A DNA stretch of 64,000 nt from positions 124,001-188,000 of the forward strand of contig JALIRH010000122.1 in assembly GCA_023055505.1 (NCBI GenBank). Direction: 5' to 3'. The stretch comes from Callipepla californica brunnescens (Eukaryota; Chordata; Aves; Galliformes; Odontophoridae). Under the pieces are notes generated by a model. It was not told the origin of the DNA, searched no databases, and saw only the letters and a program-made list of their open reading frames with translations. Of this stretch, positions 1-23,600 are shown in pieces (positions within the stretch are counted from its first letter, which is position 1; each line of letters begins with the position of its first letter). Position numbers and translations under genes: made by a program.

Positions 1-2961
1 TGGTTCATGGTGAACAGATCAAAGGACACACTCAGTCTGCTTAACATCAAATTAAGAGAAGGATGCAGTTTTGCAAAGTAACAGCTGCCACCTCTGCAAA
101 TGGCAGGTGTTGGTTTTGTTCTGCGCTCCCGACTGCAGCTAGGAAACTGTGTCAGCAAAAGCCTCACAGATCCACTTTGTTCTGCGTTTCAGAACTCTCT
201 AACGAGCAGCACTCAACTTGCCACTTTGGGCAGAACATGCACTTGGCAGGTCACTTCAAGCTGGCAGCATGTGCTCCAGTCTGGAGGAGAAAGCATGTGT
301 TCCGCACCGCTGTCCATGTAACATGTTTGTGTTTCAGTAGCACCCTTGCACTTTGTGCAGCCAACTTTTGGGAAGTCATCACCCCCACATCCTCACCCAC
401 CAGTGACTTCCACCTTCTAGAACCAACAAAACAAACGACAGTGCATGCATGATGAGCACATCTCCCGAGTCAGAAAGGAATTTAGTGAATTGCTGAGGAA
501 TTTCAGGTGAGCCATAACCATCTCTTATCAATATCATAGTGAGTTCATTCCTTTTTAAAAGGAAACAGTTACCAGCATTACTTGAGAAACACAGAACAGT
601 GGATGTGTCAAACAGTGAGGGCAGCTTGCTGCAAAGCAATTTTCTTCCAGTCCCAACTGACCACCCTCGGTTATGTAAACCATTAGAAGACAGCTACTCA
701 TATGCTTCTTTTACAGTTCACAAGAGACAGAAGAAAAGGAGTTTAGAAACACAGCGTGTTCAGTATAAAAATCTTTCTGCTTCTCAGTAGAGGTTTCTGA
801 AACCCCTACAAGTTTTCCCACTACATACACTTAAGATTTCTCTGATCATGTCCATCCTGAGCTCTCTAGATTCATAAGGTGAAGGTGACCTCCTGCATGA
901 TTGCAGTTTGGGGATATGCATCTCAAAAGGCAAAGCTGCATCTGGGAGAGCACGTGACCGAGGCACATTTTATAGAGAGTAACCCCCTGTGATCTCACAT
1001 CAATCTCTACCCTATTTTTATCTGCCTTATAAACTCTTGCTAATCCTAATGCCTAACACAGTCAAAATGGTAAGCTTGGGAATTATTGGGACAGGGACCC
1101 AGCCCCTTCCACCTGGGAAATGGCTCTGCAGGCACTTGCTGCAGCACCATGTTAATCTGTCACAAAAGCACGAGAAGGAAAACCTTAAGATAAATGCCAG
1201 CGCAAACTGCAGGCAATCTCACCGCAGCCACTGATAATACCGAACTTTGCCTGCATCCAAATGCTGAGCTAGCTTCTGAAATCAAGGGGACTAGTTTATT
1301 TCTTTTGCTCATTTTTCTGAAAAGCTTTAACAGAATGAAAGCTATTAAATCAGAAATCTCGTGATACAACCCATGCTGGCACCTTATACCCGCAATAAGA
1401 AAAGGGAAAGAAATAGAAAAGGAAAGGCTTTCAGAAGCCTTTCAGCCTGCGTGTGCCAAAGCCCCGTGGGGGACAAAGGCAGGGCAGGTCCCTGTGCTGG
1501 CAAACAAAGACAAACAAGAATCTGAGGGGAACGGGGTGCTTTAAGGCTTCTTTAAAGCTACCCTTAGAACAGGGATGTGAAGTAAGACATTTCAGACAAA
1601 GCACTTGGGGCTTCATATCAATAAAGGAAAAAAAAAAAAAAAAAAAGGGTTTAGGTTGTGACAGAAATCATTACAGTCAATGAAAGTGAGTCAGTAATAG
1701 TAATAATAAAACAGCAGAGAAGTTTATGGGATCATCAGTAGTGGCTCCAGATGATTTATCGGGAATTCTGTGTATTAATATGGGCAAACACAAACAGACT
1801 CTGCATGGCAAATCAGGGTGGTGTCAGAGCATAGGAAAATTTATGACTGCCTAATAAACACTGCAGCTTATGATCTGTCATGAGCACATTTTAATAAAGA
1901 ACTTTTAAACTCTACTTGTGGTGTTATTTATCTGCCTACGTACAAAGGGGACACAAATACGCAGCTGGGCACAGATGAGGTTGTTCTGCATACATCTTTC
2001 TCTCCAATTCGAATTTGGACACATACAGAGAATGAAGAATTAAGCATCAATTATTAGTATGGGTGGTCTCCTGAGACTGGAAAGAGAGATTTGCATTTGC
2101 TCCTTCGAGTCAGGATGGAAATATTCATCCCCTTGCAACAAACGGCACCTGGAACGCAAGGCCAGCATTCAGAATGACCAAGAGAAATGACACAGACTTT
2201 CCAGAGCCTGGGCAGGCAGCACACCCAGTCATGCACAGAAGGAGGAACCCCTGCTGGGAAAGCAGAAAGGAAATGCTTCTGAAAAGGGACAGTCTACACT
2301 GCTGCTCCCGGCACTGCAGTGCCACGCTCCTGGGCCAGAAAGGGGCTGTGCATCCCATGCTCACCCTCAGCTCCTTCAGTCACACGAGCTGACTAATTTA
2401 TGGCCAATGTTTTAGCTATAACGGCTAGTAACAGCTTCTTAGGAAATACTGCATATTTACTACACGTATTTGATAAAAGTTGCCTCAGATCTCTCAAACA
2501 GGAACATCTACAGATGTAGATTATTTTTCACATAGGGGAAAAGAAAAAACCCTCAGTGCTGAAGACAAACCTCTAAGCTCCAGATCTCTTACCCAAACCT
2601 ACAGGAGATATCCATGACCTCAAGCAATGAATGTCATTTTCCAACAGAGACAGCCTACTGCTGCCTATGGAAACAAACAATGTTAGAGACCTCAAAAGGC
2701 AGCAAGAAAACAGGGGGACAGGAAGGGGCAGACTTGAGCACTGCCATTAAGAGATTCGCAGAGGACCGAGTTCCTAACAACCTAAACTGGAATGTTTGGC
2801 CATAAATCCTTTAGGTCAGGTCTCACGGAGAATGAGTTCAGGATTACTTCTTACTGGAGCAGGGAGAAGGGGTCAGCATACACTGTCCCTTTTACATGAA
2901 AAGTGCACATCATGAGGTCTGAAGCACAAAGTAATTAAAGCACATGCTGTCTGCTTTGTAC
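1..2961 (-). other. MICU1 intron downstream of the micro-exon (continues out of window)
   Basis: Non-coding intron sequence. It contains a 19-nt A tract at 1628-1646 and nothing else that I recognise. I looked on the minus strand for the next MICU1 exon (the conserved AQEREKFADE region) and did not find it, so it should lie left of the window. Confidence 0.8.
1628..1646. repeat. 19-nt A homopolymer
   Basis: An uninterrupted A run in a MICU1 intron, with no retroelement recognised beside it. Confidence 0.95.
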
Positions 2962-3000
2962 CTGCCAGAAATCCTGGTGGAAAGGGAGAGGGTTAGAAAA
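2941..3000 (-). promoter_or_regulatory. Splicing signals around the MICU1 micro-exon
   Basis: Upstream of the micro-exon lies a C/U-rich tract containing CUCUCCC, the kind of site bound by PTBP1, preceded by a TTCTAAC branch site about 20 nt from the exon. Downstream, GCATG occurs at 2947-2943 (intron +15 to +19), the core motif of RBFOX proteins, which typically promote inclusion of muscle and neural exons when placed downstream. The motifs are seen directly; the regulation is inferred. Confidence 0.45.
2962..2973 (-). CDS. MICU1: MICU1 micro-exon (MICU1.1 type), encodes DFWQ
   Basis: Twelve bases, GATTTCTGGCAG, are flanked by a strong acceptor and a donor (gtacaaag). The acceptor has a branch-site-like TTCTAAC at 2998-2992 and a pyrimidine tract (ccctctccctttccaccag). 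They encode Asp-Phe-Trp-Gln. In mammals the skeletal-muscle variant MICU1.1 carries a four-residue insert Glu-Phe-Trp-Gln at the same junction, after the KRFDGK motif; this variant raises calcium sensitivity of uptake. Position (after exon 5), length, phase 0 and three of four residues agree, and the fourth is Asp for Glu. Inclusion cannot be proven from DNA, and a chance 12-nt match is the alternative, but the coincidence of all signals makes that unlikely. Confidence 0.88.
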
Positions 3001-6000
3001 GGGAAGAAAATGAGGGAACGCTCAGTTATACCAAAACCAAAGCATCATTAGAATTAAGACACAAGTATCATGGATTAGTAGCAGGAAGAAACACTTGCTG
3101 GATACCTAGAAATCAGAATGAAAGAACACACAAAGCAATCAGAGCATTTCAACATGATCTGCCAAAGGAGCCCTGTGAAAATAGGCAAAGTACTACAAGG
3201 CAACAGCAGGGACAGCTCCCTTAAGAATGAAGTATTCCCCCATGGTTTGGTAGAAGAGGTAGGAAGGGATGGAGTATGTTCTGCATTTGGAGTTAAAACA
3301 ACCCAGGAGTCCACAGGGATGTTTGTGCGCCATGCATAACCTCACAAGAGTGAGGTTACTACCTACACGAGGTGCCTCCTGCTTGTAATGTGAACATGAC
3401 CAGCACTAAGCAAGATCAGAAGCAGAATGAATTTAAGAGCAGGAAATCTGAAATGAGACGCTGATATTTTACAGGGATTACAGAACAAGCTAGATGAAAG
3501 TCTCAAGGCATCTCCAAGCTACAATTAGCTTTAGCTGTTGCTGGCTTACACCAGCACCTCAAATGCTCTTACCAAACACACTGGGAGGACCTCTTACAGC
3601 TGAGTTTACAGGACTCCTCAACTGTTTCATTCCACTTGAGGTAAAGCTTTGAGGATCTTCCTCAGCTAATGAGCTCATTAAATTAACTGCTCACACACTT
3701 CACATACTATCCTTTTGAGTAGAGGCACTTAATAACAGTACCTCTGATATTACCCGAGATACTTGAACAGTGCTTGGATCCCGAACCAAAGCACACTTGG
3801 GCCAGCAGCTTACACCATTCTGGTGCAAGTCTGGTGCTCATATACAAACCTGAGGAAGCGAGAAATACAAGCTGATGCAAAAAAGCCCTTAGCAGTAAGG
3901 TCCTTCAATTCACCAGAAAAAATCTGTGCTAAGGACGACCCTTCCCGAGCACACTTTCTCAGGCTTCAGACATGCCCTTTCCATCACCTGGCACGACATC
4001 TTCCTCCTGCATTGCCTTCCAGCAGCTCTTCCAGGCTTACTTCCAGGGCAGCTCTTCCTTCATGGACACACATAAAAGTGACAGGCGCTCAGCAGATAAA
4101 TGCAGCTGAGGACAATACTGCCCCTGGTCCCTTACACAAGCCTGCCACTGAGATGTCTGATTGATTTCTGGCACAGAGAGAGAAGCTCTCCATAGTGGGA
4201 CTGAGTTTCAGATGTTGTAGTAGTCCTTACCTGTTTCTTCTGTCCTTATGCTTCAATTTCAATAGAGGATAGCAGAGAAACCAACACAAAAACGCAAATT
4301 GACAGGATAACACAGAGAACACAAACTTGTAATGTAAGTCAGCAGTTACAACATCTGGACACACATCAAAACAATCCCCTTTCCTTCTGGGAAGCGATAA
4401 GGACTGAAATGGATGTCTGCAGGATGCAAGCAGCCCTACTATTTCCGGTAGGGACTGACTGACTGCTATCCAGAGAGGGGAAATTTCTTCCAGGAAAAGG
4501 TGCAGAAAGCAACAGAAGTATTCACCCTTGCCTTCATTTTGTTATCGCTTTGCATTTCTCTTAGGCATCCCTAAACATCTAGAGAGGTGAACATAAATAC
4601 TGGCAGGAAGTACTTTATTTCAAAGTTTAATTAGAGGGTGTTGCAACCTCTCTAATTGCTTGCTGCAGCAATGGTAGCATGAGGGTAAGCTGATGCTGGT
4701 AGGTAGTGGGCTTTAGTTCATATTAAGCCACACCAAGACATTTCTCACACCCGAGAGCAGAAAGGGCAAGTCAAGTTTATTCTACACCAAACTAATAAGC
4801 TAACAATTTTTTTTTTTCTATGCTGTGTGCTTACCATGTCCATTTCCTGCCTTCACTCTCATGTTTACACCAGGCTGTGCTGCTGAAAGCTACCTGCTCA
4901 GGCTCACCACGCTGAGCAGAGGCTCCTCTGTCTGCACAGGTGGCAGGACACGGCTCAGAACAAGGTGGATATGCAGCCTGCTTCAGAGGAGCACCACTAA
5001 CAGTATCACTTCTCTAAGACATGAAACTTGTCAATCATTAATGCATAAGCCATAGGAGCAGCAATTAAACAATGCATGGAAAAGGAAATTCTTAAATTAC
5101 ATCTGTACTGTGCATGCAACACTAGTGAAGCCTGTGCACATTACAGGTGCTATGAGGCAGAATTCTGGTTAGTAACGTGGGAGCTTATTTAATCACCATC
5201 AACTTGCTAAGCAAGGATGAAAGCAATGAGTGATGAAAGTACAAGATATTAATTTGAAAGTCTGATGCAGGAAGGAAATCTCCATGCCGCTCTCCAAAGT
5301 GCTCCTTAAGAAGCACTGATGAGCAGAATGCAGCTGGGGAACAGTGCTCTGAAATGCAGCAAGACTGCACTCTTAACAAGAGGGACACGTTCAAAGATAG
5401 TGAAACAGAGGGACGAGATATATTTTTCCTTCAGCACCAATGAGCAGAGTGCTTTGCTGATGGGCATCCCTCTATTCTGCTCTTGTGAGACCCCACCTGG
5501 AGTACTGCATCCAGTTCTGGGTTCCCCAACACAAGAAGGTCATGGAGTTGTAGAAACAGGTACACAGAAGGGCCCACAATGATGACCAGAAGGCTGAAGC
5601 ACCACCCCAACAAGGACAGGCCGAGAGAGCTGGGGCTCATCAACCTGGAGAAGAGAAGGCTTCAGAGAGATATTATAGCAGCCTTCCAGTACCTGGAGTG
5701 GGCTTACAGGAAAGCTGGGAGGGGCTTTTTATAAGGGCAGGTAGTGACAGGACGAGGGGAAATGGCTTTCAACTGAAAGAGGGTAGGTTTAGGCTAGATA
5801 TTAGGAACAAATTCTTTACTGTGAGGGTGGTGAGACACTGGAACAGGTTGCCCAGAGGGGTTATTCAGGCCACCTCCCTAGAAGCACTCAAGGCCAGCCT
5901 GGATAGGGCTGTTAGCAACCTGATCTGGGGGGAGGTGTCCCTGCCTACAGCAGGGGGTTGGAACTACATGATCTTAAAGGTTCCTTCCAACCCAAACCAT

Positions 6001-8969
6001 CCTCTGATATGATAAAACAAAAGAGGAAGAGTATTTAGTATCAAATGACAGGAGCGCTGTTCCATTAATAAGGCAGTGCATTTCACTTCCCTCTCCAGAC
6101 ACTCTCCAAATCATCTTTAAGGAGGAGCAGGAAGAGGAAAAAAAAAAAACAAAAAACAAGAGATACTGTATTCTCACTGTGGCATTCAATCATACATACA
6201 GTAAGAAGCTTCAGAAACCCCACACAACTACAACAGGGGCACATCTCTCCAAAAATCCTTTGGCATTGCCAGTCTACATCATTCAGCTGCTCTGACTGCA
6301 ATTTTAACTAAATAAAAATGCATTTCTCCAAGAAGAACATCTCATATCTGTATATTAATGGCACGGCATTTCAATCTCAACCATTTGAGCTCAAAATTCA
6401 CATCCACATTTTAAACTTGGTTCTCTAATATATAACAGAAATGCAACTGGTTGCACAGCTGTTTCTATTGTTTTTCACTCAATCTCTTTCTAAATGGGTA
6501 TTTACATTCAACCCTGAGTAGAAACCTTTGCTTGGAACCAAAATTATTTCTCTTTTCTGCTCTTCAGCCAGCATCCACCTTGCATACTCCCAGCACTTTT
6601 TAGGAGCACAGCTTGCTCTTGTCTAAATACTCTCATACTCCTCTTGCTTCAAAAGAAAGAAGAGACACTGGAGAAGAGACACTCCAAGAGTTACTTGGAG
6701 TGTGTACATGTACCAAAAGCCCCATTACCCCAATATGACATCTGCAGGGATGCTTAAGGGCTTCTAGCTTGCTGCATGAGCTCATTCTCTGCCAAAGCAT
6801 GAAACAGAAGTGTCAGAACTGCATCTTTACACAGACGGAACCACAGCTGAGCAAAGGCAGAGGAGGCTCTGCAAAGGCAGTGAGAAAGCAGGAGTTGGAC
6901 GCAGGCAAGAAGGAAGAGGTGTGGAAAGATTCGATCCCTTGGGTGCTGCTCTGCAACTTGAACTTGAATGAGGGTCAGTCTGCAGCACCTTAAGTGCTGC
7001 CTGGCAGGGTAGCAACTGTTTGTTTTAAGCTGAAGCCCACAGCAAGCAATAAAATGAGATAAGATGCTATCAAGACAGATCAATCCACTGTCAGCTTTAC
7101 TGAGGGAGAGCCAAGGCCAACTTATTTCATGCTCTCTTTAAATGATTGCCTCACCTGGACATTACCACCACCCCAACAGCCAGAGCCAGCTTTAGTCAGC
7201 CCCAAGGCACCTCTAAGCAGACAGCTAAACAAACAAGCCTCTCTTCTTTCATTTTCAACAGAGCAAACTGCTTCTAGAGTGTTATTAGTCCATGGGAAAA
7301 ACAGGTCCCAGGAGAAGGTAATAATAAGACCATTACTTCATCCTAAACCTGATACTTCATTTTCAGAACATCCAAATAGGAGCATATTGGATGCACAGAC
7401 ATCCAAGTGCAGAACTGACACTTGTAAGCTGGATAATGCTGTTTCTCTGCTCTATGAGTCAGAGCAGGAGATGGTTGTTCGTACATCACATGCAAACACA
7501 TTCTGATTTGAGGCCTCAGTGCTGAGTCTCAAAAGAACAAGAAGGGTTCAGCAAACTGTCTCCCTTTGGAACTTGTACGTAATATGATAGGAAATGGTTG
7601 TACAGTGCTCAGAACCACCATCAAAATTCGTGTGGGTTTCAGCATTCATTCCCTGCAAACCCTGTTTCAGTAAAGCCTAAGGGATGAACATGAGAGTTTG
7701 ACAACATAAAGGGATGAAAGCAAGCTGATGTAAAACAGACTGCTACAAACTAGGGGAAGAAACACTTGATATTTTGCAGAGAATATGTATTTCTTTTGTT
7801 TTTAATCACAAAAAGCAGACATCATGGTTATGTGGAGGGGAAGAAAACAAGTGTTCACAACACGCTTCACTTTTATGCATCAAAACAGCTGCCAAAACAC
7901 CATCCTGCAATTGTTTGTTTTCAAGGCAGCTCCCGATCTGCTGCCTAGGGAAGCAGAACATTGTATAGCACGGATGACAGGGACCCCATTCTTTTTATCA
8001 CCTTCTTTCTTTACCTTTCCCTACTAAAGGCAAAACATGGCAGGGAACTGCATGCATTCAGCCCACACTGTGTTTACATAAATCTTTAAATGCAAGTTTC
8101 TCTGTCAAGGCTTCCTATACGTGCCTGACATGTCAGGAACATTACTTCAGCAAGGAGGGGATCAGAGATGCTTACTTCTCTTGGAAAAATAAGAAGCTTT
8201 ATTTTCAGATGATGCAGATGGAATGAAAACGCTACTGGCAGCCAGGGTAACAGTATATGCCCACAGTGAGATAATGGAAAATTAACTAACCTGCAGTTAT
8301 CTGCATCAGATCAGTATGGGTTGGTAGTCCTGGGGCCAGAGCTTCCTCCACTCAGTGGGGATTACCCTGGGGTTAATTGGGTCTCCAATTTGCATAATAG
8401 CAAATAGGATGCCACATGCCCCATTACACAGGCAGACAAAACTACAGAGTATGCTCAGCAATTTACCAACATGTACCATGACAGCACAAACATCCTGAAC
8501 AACTGTGTGCCACTGTGGACAGGGCCAAGGGTTCAAAAGGGGAAAGAAGCAGAGGGATCTGATGTTGAGGGGGACAGGGGAAATATGTGCTTGGGATGCA
8601 GAAAGAATCAGGTGTCTCCAGGAACCCGGAGACAAGCTGGAAGGGAAAGGTCAGGTGAGTTTTCCCTGAGAGGGCACAGCTCACAGGGCTCAGTCACAAT
8701 GAAGCAGTGAGGAAATGTGATTACAACAATTTTCTGGCATACCAGTACCTAAGAGGCAGCAATATTTTGACTGTAAATGTGACACTAAGGATCCCTTTAA
8801 ATAAATAAACAAATTTTTCTTATTCACTGTTACTATATCAAAAGCACTACAGCGCTATAAAAGCTCAGAAGATAGTACTTTCACTTACACCTAGGTGCAG
8901 TTAAGAAGTACAGGACTCTAGGTTATAAAGACCCTACTGAATTAGCCTGTTAAGTGTGTATGTGCTCAC
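2974..8969 (-). other. MICU1 intron between exon 5 and the micro-exon
   Basis: About 6.0 kb of intron. The only element I can identify is a CR1 fragment on the plus strand (about 5466-6015). The rest, including AT-rich stretches at 6120-6150 and 6300-6480, holds nothing I recognise. Confidence 0.8.
5466..6015 (+). mobile_element. CR1 LINE fragment, 3' end
   Basis: This plus-strand sequence corresponds to the end of the CR1 reverse-transcriptase frame and the 3' UTR. The conserved stretch runs from about GAGTACTGCATCCAGTTCTG (5499) through the C-terminal segment with RVVRHWNRLPRG (5824-5859) to the usual end, gggttggaactacatgatct, then ccttccaaccc. The upstream frame is broken by frameshifts, so this is an old, 5'-truncated copy. 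It lies antisense within a MICU1 intron. Confidence 0.9.
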
Positions 8970-9013
8970 CTTCCCATCATAGCGTTTCACTATGAACTGA
9001 TCCAGCCCCAGAT
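8970..9013 (-). CDS. MICU1: MICU1 exon 5: short N-lobe exon
   Basis: This 44-nt exon has the acceptor ttttctctttcag before 9013 and the donor gtgagcac after 8970. Together with the last base of exon 4 it completes Asn159 and then encodes LGLDQFIVKRYDGK (residues 160-173). The human counterpart reads LGLDQYIIKRFDGK. It ends in phase 0, so the downstream 12-nt micro-exon can be included or skipped without changing frame. The exon is too short to stand out as an open frame and was found by following the splice phase and protein family. Confidence 0.95.
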
Positions 9014-20496
<11,483 letters not shown>

Positions 20497-20647
20497 CTTA
20501 CGATCCCTGAAGCCGGAACTCTTCTTCTTCTTCCCTTCTGGCTGAGCCACCTCGCTGCCCGATATCACAGCCCTCCTGGCCTCATCGCCGCTGCTCTCCC
20601 CCTCCTCTGCCCTTGAGTCATGCTTCACAGAGTCTTCTGCATAGGCC
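20497..20647 (-). CDS. MICU1: MICU1 exon 3: acidic linker and polybasic patch
   Basis: This 151-nt exon has the acceptor gcttgttgcag before 20647 and the donor AAG then gtgcga after 20497. It completes Arg54 and encodes residues 55-104. The first 38 residues are a low-complexity Glu/Ser/Ala-rich linker (EDSVKHDSRAEEGESSGDE) with little resemblance to human, and it lacks the two cysteines present there. The end is conserved: a Lys run (KKKK, residues 93-96) followed by SGFRDRK, matching the human polybasic patch reported to bind membrane lipid and the uniporter regulator EMRE. The exon is six codons shorter than human. It ends in phase 0, and the next exon continues with VMEYENR as in other vertebrates. 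Confidence 0.95.
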
Positions 20648-23600
20648 CTGCAACAAGCAGAAAGAAAACAGTGGTTCAGAAAGTTACTGAGAAGACTGAT
20701 TGGGAATAGCACACCATACTACCTCTAGCCCTAAATTCCACCCGTTTCCCCAAGAAAAATTGATATAGAAGTGACAGGTGTGTTCTACCACCAACACTGA
20801 GGGATCCAGAAAGAACAGGGTCTCCATTTCAGCACAACAGATGCATTTGTTTTTCATCTCCAGCAGCCAACAGACTGTTTTATTTCTCTCTTCTACCAAC
20901 AATGTCTCTAAACCCCAATGTTTTGGGATCCATAACAACAAAAACTGGAGTTACTCATCCTTATGCCAGAAACATACTTCTCTGTAGGAAGGGCAAAGCA
21001 AGGACCCCTTCTGCTGGTCAGACAGCAACCCCATCTGTAGCCAAGGCACTACTCCAAGTCGCTCTGAGCAACGTGCAGAACAACCACCTAGCAGTGGGAG
21101 GGTTAAACAGAATCCCGGGGATTCATTTTGGTCTAACCACACATGTACATAGCTCACACCCAGCCAGGCACTGCTCATTAGCCAGCAGTGGAAAGCTGGT
21201 GCATTGTGCTCCCTGCAACCACCAACGTGATTATTCACAGCAGCATGATTTTGGTTCAGAAAAGTTAAACAGGATTCTGGAAGCCTCTCAAGCTTTGAGC
21301 AAAAGGCTCTGCTCATTTCATCCTACCAGCTTCCTTGCAAACAGACATGGTGTGCAAAATAGGCAGAAGAGTGTGTGCTTCTCTCCAGCAACACGGAGCT
21401 TCGCAACAACCTCAGCAGGTCATATTCCAAGAAGAAATAAGGGCAGGTGCTCCTTCAATAAATGTAGATGTTAACACTGTAAGCAACTCATTCCTTACCA
21501 ACATTCAATAATCCACCAATACTTATGGTACAGGATTAATTTCCAGGGGCTAAACAACTCCCAGTATTTTCCCTATACTCATGGGAAACAAAAAAACTTT
21601 ATAGAACAAATTCCCAAAGAGAATGCTTAAGAACAGAGAGGATCGTGATGAAAGCAAATTAATACTGTGATAACTACCTAAAGCACTCCACCAGCTGCCA
21701 CCAAGTGCCAGCATTGCTTTGACCACAACCTGCTGTCCTATAGCTGGGTTAAAGCAGTTCAGAGACTTCTAGTCTGCAGTGGGAGAGAATACGTCAAACA
21801 CAACACTGGGAGGGCTTTATTTAATAAAACACACAAGTGCTTGGTGAAGAGGCATACTAATGAAGCTTCTCTGCACAAAATGGAGAGCAATGCGTCAGCC
21901 TATCCATCCTGAAAAGGTCCTGAGTCTGTAAGTCTCACTATCTTTAAGAGTCCCTCTGAACCACATCTGGCTCAAACTGCACAGCAGTTGGATGATGCAT
22001 GGAGCAGAGCAGTGACTGCACACTGTTTTACTCTGGCTGATGCGCGGCTGTCTCCAGCTGAGGCTCCAGCAGCAGTGCTAATGAGGAAAGCCCTTCTGCA
22101 GGCAGGACAGCAGTTCCAGACAGCTCTAAGAGAATCTCTTGGGAAAAGGTTCTGGGGACAAAAAAGCAGTGAAAAAAAATGATTGCTTGTATAAACAGTC
22201 AAGCTGCTCTGCAGCAAATATGACAGAGGATAGCTGTATCAGTGAAGATTTGCTCCTGTGACGCTTGACTGACAGCAAACCAGGGAAGGGATAAATAAAA
22301 CCTACAAATGAAACATTTTCAGCAAAACCTACGCTTTCCTTCAATCCATCATGCTGTCAAGAAGGTTGACTGTTGTGATGCAGACGTAGGCTCTTTGAAC
22401 ACAGTAGGCTCCCCACCCCCCTTTCTAGTTTATCTAGGTAATTAACTCTCCTCTACAGATGGATCACCTTCCCACCATACAAGCAAGATGAGATATGAGA
22501 ATAAAAGCAGAATTTATTGCCCACTTCACAAGCAAGGTTGCAAACAGTATCTGGTATTCCTTGCCTCCAGGCCACAGTCCAAACTACGCACTGAATTCAC
22601 TGCAGCAGGATCTGCTCCCCACACACACCTACAGTGAGGTATTTTACGTCCTGCACAATTCCACTCTGTTTTAAATCTTGGCTTCCGTCACCTGCAACGT
22701 CCATCCTGCATGAAGGAGTCCTTCAGTGCAGACACCAACACAGCTGAAAGAACCCCTCAGTTCCAGAACCACACGCTGCCATCAGCGAGCAAAGCCTCCA
22801 CAGCCTTTCTGGGAGAGAACAACTTGCCAGCTGCAGCTTTGCTCCAGTTCCCTTGCTCGAGTCAGCATGCCAGCTGCTCAGGCAGCAACAGCATGCCTGT
22901 TGCTGCAACTTCTACACAAAGGGGAGACGAGAGTAAGGCTCACTGCACTGTGTGCCAAGATAAACTGCCAACCTTTCCCCATGAAGCATGCTTGCCCTGC
23001 ATCCCAGCTGCCATGCTTGGAACCTTCTGGTCTCCTTGGGTTTTTGCCTTCAACTCTGTTCAGCAGGGAGGAAAAGAGTATTTCTCACCTACCTAGTACT
23101 TTCTGCTGTTAGCCCTTGGAGAAAGCCAACAACCAAGCCTAAGATAGCATTTATCTTCCCAAGACAGACTGTTAGCTACCATAGTGGATAACTCAGAGCT
23201 AGCTTCTACTTAGCAAACCATTTTTCAAGAAAGCCAAACACACACAACCGCAAGATCTACATCCAACAAGGATCCTGGTATTTCAAAAAGACTCCAGCTG
23301 CAGTCTTTCCATTTAAAGGAGTTACAACTCCTCATTTTGAAGTGTTTTTCTTCTTTTTCCAGATAAGCCAAACAAAAAACTGTTTTGAAATAACAAAGCT
23401 TTGCGCCAGAGATAACACTGCTCAGTTATTCTAACTCTGAAAGCAACAGAGTACTTAGCTACCACACAGACTCAGAAGGAAGTGAGGAAGCTAACTAACT
23501 TGAGCATCCAGGTGTCAGCAAAGACCTTGCCACAGAACCAGGAGGGGAGATAAATCCTGCCTGACAGATGCATTCTTCAGTAGAACAGAGCCACAACACT

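Noticed and set aside
1..2960. Next MICU1 exon (first EF-hand region)
   Set aside because: I searched by eye for the inverse of the AQEREKFADE and GECGLISFSDY coding sequence and found no match.
3763..4164. 133-codon plus-strand open frame
   Set aside because: It has no similarity to a known family and no gene-like context; consistent with a random frame in intron DNA.
7883..7910. Alternative site for the MICU1 micro-exon (ctgccaaaacacc, inverse of an xFWQ-like sequence)
   Set aside because: It lacks an acceptor and donor in the right places; the site at 2962-2973 has both.
20902..21474. 190-codon plus-strand open frame in MICU1 intron 2
   Set aside because: It has no recognisable domain, no splice or promoter context and biased, repeat-like composition; it looks like chance.
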